In this document: positions 1-5,872 of the stretch, one piece after another
Layout of the letters: the number at the start of each line of letters is the position of its first letter
Position numbering within the stretch: position 1 is the stretch's first letter
Origin: Desulfobacterales bacterium
Lineage (GTDB): Bacteria > Desulfobacterota > Desulfobacteria > Desulfobacterales > UBA11574
Direction of reading: 5' to 3'
DNA length: 6,391 nt
NCBI GenBank assembly: GCA_030601485.1
Contig: JAUVTO010000106.1
Span: 1 to 6,391 of the forward strand
Notes under the pieces: model-generated
Seen by the model: the letters and a program-made list of their open reading frames with translations, nothing else
What the model was told of the DNA's origin: nothing
The model's database searches: none
Position numbers and translations under genes: made by a program

Positions 1-14
1 GATGAACCGATCAA

Positions 15-42
15 TTCAGACTTGACATGATTCTTTTATAAT
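15..42 (+). promoter_or_regulatory. Candidate sigma-70-type promoter for the formyltransferase gene
   Basis: A perfect TATAAT lies at 37-42. With a 16-base spacer it is preceded by TTCAGA at 15-20, a 4/6 match to the -35 consensus. A perfect TTGACA also occurs at 22-27, but it is only 9 bases from the TATAAT. Paired at a normal distance it meets only TACAGA at 45-50, so the two perfect hexamers cannot form one promoter together. The site lies about 60 bases upstream of the gene start, leaving a short leader. The call rests on motif matching alone. Confidence 0.4.
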
Positions 43-103
43 CTTACAGAAAATATAACATCCCTCTAATCTCTTACCAACAATTTAATGCAGGAGGTAA
101 AAT

Positions 104-1024
104 ATGCGTATCCTACTGATTGGACAGGCGGCATTTGGGGCAAAAGTATTGGAAAGCTTGCTGGAAAGAAACGAAAACATAATAGGGGTTTATGTGCCAC
201 CGGACAGACCGGGGGGACGGACTGATCCGCTCAAAGATGCGGCGGTATCCAAAGGAATTGAGGTCTTTCAACCGGCAGCGTATAAAGATGATCAGGTATT
301 TGACCAGTACACGGAACTCAAACCGGATCTCACGGTAATGGCGTTTGTAACCGATATTATCCCCGCGCGCTTTTTTGAGGTCCCCACTCACGGGACCATC
401 AACTATCATCCTTCAATTTTGCCGCGCCATCGCGGTGCCAGTGCCATTAACTGGGCGGTAATCATGGGGGATACCCGAACCGGGCTGAGCATTTTCTGGC
501 CGGACGGGGGGATCGACACCGGACTTATTCTACTTCAGAAAGAGATTGAGATCGGTCCGGATGACACCACCGGCGCCCTCTATTTTAACCACCTCTATCC
601 CATGGGGGTTGATGCCATTCTCGAATCGATTGACCTCGTTAAAGCAGGCAAGGCTCCCAAAATACCCCAGGATGAAGCCGGCGCCACCTATGAACCTCCC
701 TGTGATGACCGAGTTGCAGGCATTGATTGGGACAAGCCGGCCAGAGAACTATACAATCTGGTGCGCGGTTGCGATCCTCAACCCGGCGCCTTTGCTTTGT
801 TGAACGGTGAAAAGGTTCGTTTTTATGGAGCAAGGCTCATAGAAGAGACTACCGATAAAGATCCTGGAACCATTCTTGCCGTTGACGATCAAGGAATTCA
901 TGTGGCAGTGTCAGGAGCAAGACTTGTGGCGGGTAAGGTCAGGCCGGCTAAAGGCAAAAAAGTATCAGCGGCCGAATTTGTGGCTGAACAGGGGCTTAAG
1001 GCCGGAGATATGTTCGATAAATGA
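104..1024 (+). CDS. Formyltransferase family protein, 10-formyl-THF hydrolase-domain-like (306 aa)
   Basis: This is a stand-alone protein of the Fmt/PurN formyltransferase fold that binds 10-formyltetrahydrofolate. The N-terminal catalytic domain (about 1-200) carries the nucleotide-like start ILLIGQAAFG, the signature INYHPSILPRHRGAS with Asn100 and His102, and GGIDTG with Asp138. These are the expected Asn-His-Asp catalytic set. The stretches HRGASAINW, SIFWPDGGIDTG, LLQKE and GATYE resemble the N-terminal hydrolase domain of animal ALDH1L1 more closely than methionyl-tRNA formyltransferase, as I remember those sequences. A C-terminal formyltransferase domain covers about 205-306 and there is no aldehyde dehydrogenase part. 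The start is fixed by AGGAGG at 92-97, six bases before ATG. No def (deformylase) or tRNA-modifying gene is adjacent, so a role in Met-tRNA formylation is not supported by context. Hydrolysis of 10-formyl-THF, or formyl transfer to an unknown amine, is equally possible. The fold is certain; the substrate is open. Confidence 0.9.
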   Translation: MRILLIGQAAFGAKVLESLLERNENIIGVYVPPDRPGGRTDPLKDAAVSKGIEVFQPAAYKDDQVFDQYTELKPDLTVMAFVTDIIPARFFEVPTHGTINYHPSILPRHRGASAINWAVIMGDTRTGLSIFWPDGGIDTGLILLQKEIEIGPDDTTGALYFNHLYPMGVDAILESIDLVKAGKAPKIPQDEAGATYEPPCDDRVAGIDWDKPARELYNLVRGCDPQPGAFALLNGEKVRFYGARLIEETTDKDPGTILAVDDQGIHVAVSGARLVAGKVRPAKGKKVSAAEFVAEQGLKAGDMFDK

Positions 1025-1041
1025 TATTCGTAATAAAGAAT

Positions 1042-1059
1042 CTGGCCCATAAGACCAGG
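1042..1059 (+). repeat. Left copy of an 18-bp imperfect direct repeat flanking the intergenic element
   Basis: CTGGCCCATAAGACCAGG here matches CTGGCCCACAGGACCAGG at 1269-1286 at 16 of 18 positions, in the same orientation. Each copy is itself a small palindrome (CTGG/CCAG arms around nine bases). The two copies bracket almost the whole gap between the formyltransferase and deacetylase genes, including the inverted-repeat element. They could be RNA hairpins, protein sites or traces of an insertion. Confidence 0.65.
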
Positions 1060-1110
1060 CTTTGGTTTGCCCCTAGAAGGGACTGATCTCCTATAAGCCG
1101 GACAAGTTAG

Positions 1111-1228
1111 AAGTGCCTAAAGTGAGCTAAAGTGCCTAAAGTTATGGTATTGCTTCGCTCCGCTGATTTTATATAATTGACAGAATTCCTTGACTTTAGC
1201 TCACTTTAAACTTTAGTTCACTTCAAAC
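1111..1228. repeat. Inverted-repeat element built from AAAGTG-type units
   Basis: TAAAGTGAGCTAAAGT at 1118-1133 is repeated as its exact reverse complement at 1193-1208, giving a perfect 16-bp stem with a 59-base loop. The left arm is also internally repetitive: AAGTGCCTAAAGT occurs at 1111-1123 and 1130-1142. The right arm continues with related units (ACTTTAGTTCACTT, 1210-1223), so several alternative pairings are possible. The loop is AT-rich in its second half and has no open reading frame of note. This accounts for much of the 292-base gap between the two plus-strand genes. From memory, AAAGTGAGC/TTTAGCTCAC-type repeats are common between genes in Desulfobacterales; that is not checked here. 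Confidence 0.75.
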
Positions 1229-1268
1229 TCTTGCAGAGTGTCTTCAGGCAGAGCCGGATAACTCTGAC

Positions 1269-1286
1269 CTGGCCCACAGGACCAGG
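1269..1286 (+). repeat. Right copy of the 18-bp imperfect direct repeat, able to form a hairpin
   Basis: This is the partner of 1042-1059 (16/18 identical). Here the palindrome is slightly longer: ACCTGG at 1267-1272 pairs with CCAGGT at 1282-1287 around a nine-base loop, and TTTT follows (1287-1290). That resembles a weak rho-independent terminator placed 26 bases before the deacetylase start, but the stem is only 6 bp and the T-run is short. It is listed as a repeat rather than a terminator. Confidence 0.6.
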
Positions 1287-1316
1287 TTTTCAAGATCAAA
1301 ATAAACAAAACAATTT

Positions 1317-2456
1317 ATGAGTACACCCGAGAAAGAAGTTCTCGTTTTTAGCAATAAATTCCACCATCATAGTTATGGCCCCGGTCATCCCCTGAAAGTG
1401 GAACGGCTCCGGTTAACCATGGACTTGATCGGCGAATATGGGATTTTTGATACGTCTTCGTCGCCCTGGGTGGAAGCAAGAGAAGCCGGCGAACAAGATG
1501 TTACGCTCATTCACTCTCCTGAATATCTGGAGATTCTTAAAACAGCCAATTCGGGCAGAGTTCCCTCACAAGCATGGAAGTACGGTCTGGGCAGCGGTGA
1601 CAACCCCCTGTTTCCCGGTTTATATGACTGGTCTTTACTGGTCACCGGTGCAACCCTGGAATGTATCCGCCAGATAATAGATGAGGACCGTCAAATAGCC
1701 TTTAATATTGCGGGCGGTTTGCACCATGCAACGCAAAGTCGGGCCTCCGGATTCTGCTATCTTAATGATCCGGCCATAGGGATTGCCAAAATGGTTCAGG
1801 ACGGTTTGCGTGTCGTCTACCTGGATGTAGATGTACACCATGGTGACGGGGTTGAGGCGGCGTTTTATAACACGGATCGAGTCCTGACCGTGTCTCTTCA
1901 TCAGCATGGCCATACGCTTTTCCCGGGCACCGGTTTTCCTGATGATATAGGTCAAGGGCAAGGCAGGGGATACGCAGTCAATGTGCCCTTGGCGCCCGGA
2001 ACCGATGACGATTTGTACATTTGGGTTTTTATGGAACTGGTGCCGCCGCTTGTTCATGCTTTTGATCCGGATATACTGGTTACACAACTTGGGGTGGACA
2101 CCCTGGCAACCGATCCTCTGGCCGGTCTGGATCTCACGACCAACGGCTTCAGCAGAATAGTCCGGGAGATAAAATCGTGGGGCTTTAAATGGGTTGCGCT
2201 GGGTGGCGGCGGATATAATGTCATGAATGTGGCCCGGGCATGGACTAAGGCGTGGGCAATCATGAAAGGGGTTGAAATTCCGGACAGTTTGCCCCAGGAT
2301 TTTATCAACAAGCACCGGACCGAGCTGGGTCAAAATCTCACGCTCTCGGATCTACCTTATAAAATTAACGGCGCAATTGCTGAGTCTGCCCGGCAAATGG
2401 CCTCATCGGTTGTTACAAAAATCAAAGAGACTGTTTTTCCATTGCTGGACGCCTAA
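1317..2456 (+). CDS. acuC: Class I histone-deacetylase-family protein, AcuC type (379 aa)
   Basis: A zinc-dependent deacetylase of the arginase/deacetylase fold. The class I landmarks are all present: YGPGHPLK near residue 20, GSGDNP with Asp95 (substrate-rim position), the catalytic pair GGLHHA (His136, His137), SGFCYLND, the metal motif DVDVHHGDG (Asp172 and His174 as zinc ligands), QLGVDTLATDPL with Asp261 as third zinc ligand, and GGGGYN with the transition-state tyrosine Tyr300. Length and the tail after IMKGVEIPDSLP fit bacterial AcuC, which deacetylates acetyl-CoA synthetase or other acetyl-lysine proteins in the cytoplasm. No acuA, acuB or acs gene is visible, so the target is unknown. 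An in-frame TAA at 1302-1304 excludes a longer N-terminus, and ATG 1317 gives an intact first strand. No Shine-Dalgarno sequence precedes it, and the leader is A-rich. It ends 46 bases before the convergent minus-strand operon, with no clear terminator between. Confidence 0.93.
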   Translation: MSTPEKEVLVFSNKFHHHSYGPGHPLKVERLRLTMDLIGEYGIFDTSSSPWVEAREAGEQDVTLIHSPEYLEILKTANSGRVPSQAWKYGLGSGDNPLFPGLYDWSLLVTGATLECIRQIIDEDRQIAFNIAGGLHHATQSRASGFCYLNDPAIGIAKMVQDGLRVVYLDVDVHHGDGVEAAFYNTDRVLTVSLHQHGHTLFPGTGFPDDIGQGQGRGYAVNVPLAPGTDDDLYIWVFMELVPPLVHAFDPDILVTQLGVDTLATDPLAGLDLTTNGFSRIVREIKSWGFKWVALGGGGYNVMNVARAWTKAWAIMKGVEIPDSLPQDFINKHRTELGQNLTLSDLPYKINGAIAESARQMASSVVTKIKETVFPLLDA

Positions 2457-2502
2457 AAACATATATCCTGAATTCCTTGAAAAACAGATAAGAAGATTCG
2501 GG

Positions 2503-3318
2503 TTATATGATATCTTGTTTGAGCTTTTTGCTTAATGATTCCAGCTCAGGCGAAATTTTTGGTTTTGTCAGGATAACTATTAAATCAAAGGCTTTTTGCT
2601 TATCCTCACCGTTTGCTGAATATTTAAGGAGCAAAGGTTCTTTGGCATCACGTTCCTTTTCAACCGATTCCGGTGACCCCGCTATAATCTGAAGCCCCGG
2701 GATTTTCTCTGCTTCGGCAAAAAACTTTTCTTGAAAGGATTGACATAAAGGGGAGATCAGAACCATCTCGAGATCTTTTGTTTTGTCAAGGGCAATGACG
2801 GATTGGTTCACACCCAGTATCAGACTGGAAAGAAGATGCGCTTCATCGTTATCTATATTACCTTGAACAACGGCAATACGGCCTGGGATCTCGCCATCCA
2901 GAGGCGAAACCACCATCCCGTTAAAGGGACCGGTCGGTGAGAGCATCCGCTCGAACTGTAAATCGGTGATCACATCCGCGTACTTTCCATAACCCAATTG
3001 AGGATTGAACGAATAAAATGCATTGTTCTGGCCTTTTGTTATAATGACCTCGTCAAATTCCAATTCCAGCTCTTGATCAGGAATATCAAAATCGATGGCT
3101 TCGGGCTTACATTCAGCCCAGCAAAGGGCACAACCCAGACAGCGCCGGCAACCGAGGCATCGCTTGGCTTCATGAATCGCCATGTCTTCAGGAAAACCGG
3201 TCTCTGCTTCCGTGAAATTTTCTCTTCTTTCATCCACCGAAATCTCCGGCATTTCTGCGCGTGGAGACGGTACATCACCGAACGGTATAATATAGCGTGT
3301 TTCCTTTTCGTATATCAT
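2503..3318 (-). CDS. Ferredoxin / HdrA-like C-terminal half-protein (271 aa)
   Basis: Residues 1-50 look like the linker that follows GltD-type modules (VPSPRAEMPE, ENFTEAETG). A six-cysteine iron-sulfur stretch follows (Cys54, 57, 60, 63, 66, 70; RCLGCRRCLGCALCWAEC), then KPEAIDFD. The later part is HdrA-like in order and wording: DEVIITKG at 89-96, GYGKYADVITDLQFERMLSPTGP (about 109-131), then GRIAVVQ. Where HdrA normally has CVGSRD and CSRVCC, this protein has GNIDND and LLSSLI, so those cysteines are absent. It ends at the point where HdrA would continue to its C-terminal ferredoxin domain. The ATG at 3316-3318 follows the stop codon of the upstream gene with no base between and in the same frame. 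GAGGAG at 3326-3331, seven bases upstream, supports separate initiation. It is likely the partner of the upstream hybrid, completing a split flavoprotein. Confidence 0.85.
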   Translation of the reverse strand: MIYEKETRYIIPFGDVPSPRAEMPEISVDERRENFTEAETGFPEDMAIHEAKRCLGCRRCLGCALCWAECKPEAIDFDIPDQELELEFDEVIITKGQNNAFYSFNPQLGYGKYADVITDLQFERMLSPTGPFNGMVVSPLDGEIPGRIAVVQGNIDNDEAHLLSSLILGVNQSVIALDKTKDLEMVLISPLCQSFQEKFFAEAEKIPGLQIIAGSPESVEKERDAKEPLLLKYSANGEDKQKAFDLIVILTKPKISPELESLSKKLKQDII

Positions 3319-4986
3319 TTACTTGCTCCTCAGGTACTCATGAATTCCAACAGCCGCATGTTTGCCGGCGGCAATGGCACGAATGGCTATATCCGGGCCG
3401 GTCACCACATCACCTCCGGCAAAGACCCCCGGCACATTGGTTGCGCCGGTTTCCTCATCGATTTCAAAGGTGTTCCAGCGTGAAAGCTCAAAATTATGGC
3501 CTTGGGAAAGAAAGCTCAAATCCGCACCCTGGCTGATGGCCGGCACTATGGTTTCAGCGTTAATGATATATTCAGAACCTTCAATGGGAACCGGTCGCCT
3601 GCGTCCTGAAGCATCCGGTTCTCCAAGTTCCATTTTGATGCATTTCATGCCGGTAACTTTTCCGTTTTCACCCAGGATTTCCACAGGTGCGGCAAGGTAC
3701 TGAAGAATGACTCCCTCATGTTCGGCTGCGTCGATTTCCCAAGAATTGGCCGGCATCTCCTTTTTGGTTCTGCGGTAGAGAATATATACTTCATCAAAAC
3801 CCATTCGCCAGCCCACACGGGCCGAGTCTATTGCCGCATTACCCCCTCCGATCACAATAAGTTTTCCTTTTGCTTTCGGGAGATTGCCCAGGGCCTGCTC
3901 TCTTAAAAAGGTCACACAGTCTACAATTCCCTCATAATCATCTTCACCGGGCACCCGAAGCTTAAGACCCGTATGGCAACCTGCACCAATAAACAAAGCA
4001 TCATAATCGTTTTTAAGGTCTTCAAAAGCGACATCTTTCCCGATGCGAGTATTGTATTGAATTTCAACTCCCATATTGCAAATAAGGTCCACTTCTCGCT
4101 GAAGCAGCTTTTTGGGTAATCTGTATTCAGGAATGCCGACCCAGAGATAGCCTCCGGGAACAGGGAGCGCTTCGAAGATCTTTATATGCTCATATCCCAA
4201 CCTTGCCAGGTCATGGGCACAGGTCAGTCCGGCCGGTCCGGCGCCGATAATGGCAATTTTTTCCGGATACTTCTGTTCCGGGGTTTCATAGACCGGCTCT
4301 ATTCCCTGGTCCAGCTCCACATCAGCAACAAATCGCTTGAGAAAACAGATGCTGATCGGTTCATCCAGATACTGGCGGTTGCAGGCTGTTTCACACGGAT
4401 GGGGACAGATTCGGCCGATACTGCCGGGAAGCGGAAGTCTCTCTCTGATTTTAGCCAAAGATTCCAAATGCTTACCGTCGGCAATCAAACCCACATAGGA
4501 ACGGATATCCAGATTAACGGGGCATGTCTCCTGGCAGACAGGCATGTCTTCTTTATAAATATTGTATTCGCCTGTTGTAATATTGCAAAAATCAACTGCT
4601 GTGCGAAAACCCAGACCCTCGTCAAAATCGTCAAACATGTTAACCGGGCAGACCTGTATGCAGGCCTTGCAGTCGTTGCACTTACTGTTATCAACCCGGA
4701 GGCTGTGTTTCAGGATGTGAGCCCGTATGTTGCCATTATCCCGGTTGATCTTTTTGATATCACTGTATGTGAGGATCCGGATATTGTTATGACCGCGCAC
4801 CTTGTCCAGATCAGGATTCATAAACGCTTGTTCCGGTCTGATGAGTCTGTCACTGGGAATCCTCTCCGCTCCTAATGTGGGAAACTTCTCCACAATAGTA
4901 ACCTGAGCCCCTGCTTCTGCTTGTTCAAGGGCGGTACGGACCCCATCGAGCCCTCCTCCAACAATCAATACTGTTTTGTCACTCAC
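3319..4986 (-). CDS. HdrA/GltD hybrid flavin oxidoreductase, NAD(P)H-binding (555 aa)
   Basis: Domains in order: an HdrA-like FAD-binding start (VLIVGGGLDGVRTAL, residues 6-20, then VEKFPTLGAER and NIRILTYSDI); a 4Fe-4S motif CNDCKACIQVCPV (Cys103, 106, 109, 113) followed by the HdrA phrase FDEGLG; and a complete GltD-type module. The module has its cysteine-rich helical part (Cys151, 155, 194, 198, 202), FAD site IIGAGPAG at 246-253, NAD(P) site VIGGGNAAIDSAR at 378-390, and the closing FAD motif FAGGDVVTGPDIAIRAI near 522-538. The HdrA N-terminal domain and the DCSIC cluster motif are missing (IPSDRLIRPEQA stands there). The start chosen is GTG 4984-4986, with AGAGGTG at 4994-5000 seven bases upstream. 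A longer reading to 5040 would overlap mvhD and add 18 unlikely residues. It lies 4 bases after mvhD in one operon. Inferred role: pass electrons between NAD(P)H and the MvhD/HdrA proteins. Confidence 0.9.
   Translation of the reverse strand: MSDKTVLIVGGGLDGVRTALEQAEAGAQVTIVEKFPTLGAERIPSDRLIRPEQAFMNPDLDKVRGHNNIRILTYSDIKKINRDNGNIRAHILKHSLRVDNSKCNDCKACIQVCPVNMFDDFDEGLGFRTAVDFCNITTGEYNIYKEDMPVCQETCPVNLDIRSYVGLIADGKHLESLAKIRERLPLPGSIGRICPHPCETACNRQYLDEPISICFLKRFVADVELDQGIEPVYETPEQKYPEKIAIIGAGPAGLTCAHDLARLGYEHIKIFEALPVPGGYLWVGIPEYRLPKKLLQREVDLICNMGVEIQYNTRIGKDVAFEDLKNDYDALFIGAGCHTGLKLRVPGEDDYEGIVDCVTFLREQALGNLPKAKGKLIVIGGGNAAIDSARVGWRMGFDEVYILYRRTKKEMPANSWEIDAAEHEGVILQYLAAPVEILGENGKVTGMKCIKMELGEPDASGRRRPVPIEGSEYIINAETIVPAISQGADLSFLSQGHNFELSRWNTFEIDEETGATNVPGVFAGGDVVTGPDIAIRAIAAGKHAAVGIHEYLRSK
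3326..3331 (-). promoter_or_regulatory. Shine-Dalgarno GAGGAG inside the end of the HdrA/GltD gene
   Basis: On the minus strand GAGGAG lies in the last codons of the upstream gene, seven bases before the ATG at 3318. Because the two reading frames are continuous apart from the TAA, this site is the main sequence evidence that the 271-residue protein is translated separately rather than being the broken tail of a fusion. Confidence 0.6.
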
Positions 4987-4990
4987 TTTA

Positions 4991-5773
4991 TTACACCTCT
5001 TGCGGCACAAACTGAAATATCGGCGATCGGCCGGCCACATTGTCCAGGGCGACCATCCCTTTCCTTTTGAGGGCGGTTATATATCGAAAGACCCTTTCAG
5101 AAGGTATGGCCAGGTCCCGAGCCAGGTCTTTAACGGATTTAGCCCCTTCTTTTAATTTACCAAGAATTTCCTGAACCTCGATTTCTTCCACAATGATCAT
5201 GTCAATAGCGCGATTAAACTCGTGCTCGGTAAAAATCTCACCATACATGTTGCCGGTTTCAAGAAACGGAGTCCTTTTCCCCATTACCCATCGGATCTTT
5301 TCGCCGGCAAGCACGGCCTCTGCGGCTTCAAGTTTCCCAAAGATTTCCGGAGCCTTAACACGATCCCCGTCTCCTCCCAGAGGGCCAAGGCTGCGGATTT
5401 TCTCATCGAATTCCGTGACTAATTTAACAAATACAGAGGCTTCACCCGAAGAACATTGCCGGAAGGCCAGGCGTTCCTCATTGACACCAATGTGTTTGAA
5501 AAGCTTGCGGGTCATATCTATTTTGGCCTTTGCCTGAACGTTTCCGCTAATATAATGGCAGTCTCCAAAATAGCAGCCCACCACCATAAGGCCGTCAAGT
5601 CCTTTTTGAAAGGCCCTGGCAACCATGGCCGGATCTATCCGGCCGGTGCACATGATTCGAACGGTCTTAATCTCCGGTGTATATTGTAGTCTGGAAACTC
5701 CAGCCAAATCAGCAGCGGAGTATCCTCACCATGTACAGCAATAAGCAAGAATTTTAGGAACGAATGGGGCCAA
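4991..5773 (-). CDS. mvhD: MvhD-like hydrogenase/heterodisulfide reductase iron-sulfur subunit, probable selenoprotein (260 aa, Sec16)
   Basis: MvhD-family [2Fe-2S] proteins hand electrons from a donor dehydrogenase to HdrA. Reading through a TGA at 5726-5728 gives an N-terminus MAPFVPKILAYCCTWU and then GYSAADLAGVSRLQY, which follows the family pattern CCNWCSYxxADxAGxxRxQY with selenocysteine in place of the third cysteine. Other ligands are present: Cys42 in RIMCTGRIDP and Cys67/Cys72 in CYFGDCHYISGN. The MvhD domain ends near 132 (SLGPLGG). A C-terminal extension follows, ending in a winged-helix-like region (about 200-255, with KSVKDLARDLAIPSERVFRYITALKRKG split over two helices). The start is TTG 5771-5773 with AGGAGG at 5779-5784, and no ATG or GTG is available in frame upstream. 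Without Sec decoding, translation could only begin at TTG 5707, which would lose the cluster motif. It overlaps no neighbour and the HdrA/GltD gene follows 4 bases later. Confidence 0.88.
5693..5725 (-). promoter_or_regulatory. Candidate bacterial SECIS hairpin directly after the UGA
   Basis: The RNA immediately 3' of the UGA folds as a stem. GGA-U-ACUCC (5725-5717) pairs with GGAGU-U-UCC (5701-5693), giving eight Watson-Crick pairs around one U-U mismatch. An upper helix G-C, C-G, U-G (5713-5711 with 5705-5703) closes a five-base loop GAUUU (5710-5706). The first loop base is G and lies 16 bases after the UGA. That fits the usual bacterial pattern of a short hairpin within the coding region with a G at the start of the apical loop. 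The hairpin was folded by eye and no energy was calculated. Confidence 0.7.
5726..5728 (-). other. In-frame UGA, probable selenocysteine codon
   Basis: TGA is codon 16 of the MvhD-like gene. The codons before it (Tyr-Cys-Cys-Thr-Trp) and after it (Gly-Tyr-Ser-Ala-Ala-Asp-Leu-Ala-Gly) both belong to the family pattern, and the stop stands exactly where a ligand cysteine is expected. MvhD/VhuD-type subunits are among the known prokaryotic selenoprotein families. Confidence 0.82.
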
Positions 5774-5778
5774 CGAGT

Positions 5779-5784
5779 CCTCCT
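5779..5784 (-). promoter_or_regulatory. Ribosome binding site deciding the TTG start of mvhD
   Basis: AGGAGG on the minus strand, inside AAGAGGAGGA, ends five bases before TTG 5771-5773. It is a near-perfect Shine-Dalgarno sequence. It would have no obvious purpose if the gene began at the later TTG 5707, so it supports translation through the TGA. Confidence 0.75.
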
Positions 5785-5789
5785 CTTGA

Positions 5790-5824
5790 AATTGTTGATT
5801 TATGATTGTTGATTGTCGATTGAA
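5790..5824. repeat. Five-unit heptanucleotide tandem repeat, consensus GATTGTT
   Basis: On the plus strand five 7-base units follow each other: AATTGTT, GATTTAT, GATTGTT, GATTGTC and GATTGAA. The decamer ATTGTTGATT therefore recurs at 5791-5800 and 5805-5814. The tract lies between the four-helix-bundle pseudogene and the mvhD ribosome binding site. On the transcribed (minus) strand it reads as an unstructured A/C-rich leader (AACAATC units). It may be part of the inserted unit or a slippage product. Confidence 0.75.
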
Positions 5825-5872
5825 AAAAGCCAAAATTTATTTTCCAGCTTTAATCTATGTTTTTTTCTTCTT

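Noticed and set aside
1..30. Reading frame 1 gives nine codons and a TGA, as if an upstream gene ended at 30.
   Set aside because: Too short to recognise, and it overlaps the promoter-like hexamers; no family evidence.
22..42. TTGACA at 22-27 with TATAAT at 37-42 as one ideal promoter.
   Set aside because: The spacer is only 9 bases, too short for sigma-70 promoters.
1635..2333. A 232-codon minus-strand frame opposite the deacetylase.
   Set aside because: Antisense to conserved catalytic motifs; no recognisable protein features.
2457..2502. A terminator between the converging deacetylase and HdrA-like genes.
   Set aside because: No GC-rich hairpin with a T-run is visible in the 46 bases.
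4186..4875. A 229-codon open frame on the plus strand, and other long frames opposite the real genes.
   Set aside because: Each is antisense to a clearly recognised flavoprotein gene, has no recognisable family and no ribosome site; these are shadows.
4987..5040. An ATG at 5040 would extend the HdrA/GltD protein by 18 residues.
   Set aside because: It lies inside mvhD, has no fitting ribosome site and gives a non-homologous leader; GTG 4986 has a good Shine-Dalgarno and starts at the FAD motif.
5726..5728. TGA as an ordinary nonsense mutation that truncates mvhD.
   Set aside because: The stop lies exactly at a ligand cysteine position, has a SECIS-like hairpin after it, and the rest of the gene is intact; selenocysteine is the better explanation, though only genome data on sel genes can settle it.
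5790..5824. The heptamer tract as a CRISPR array.
   Set aside because: Units are 7 bases with no spacers.
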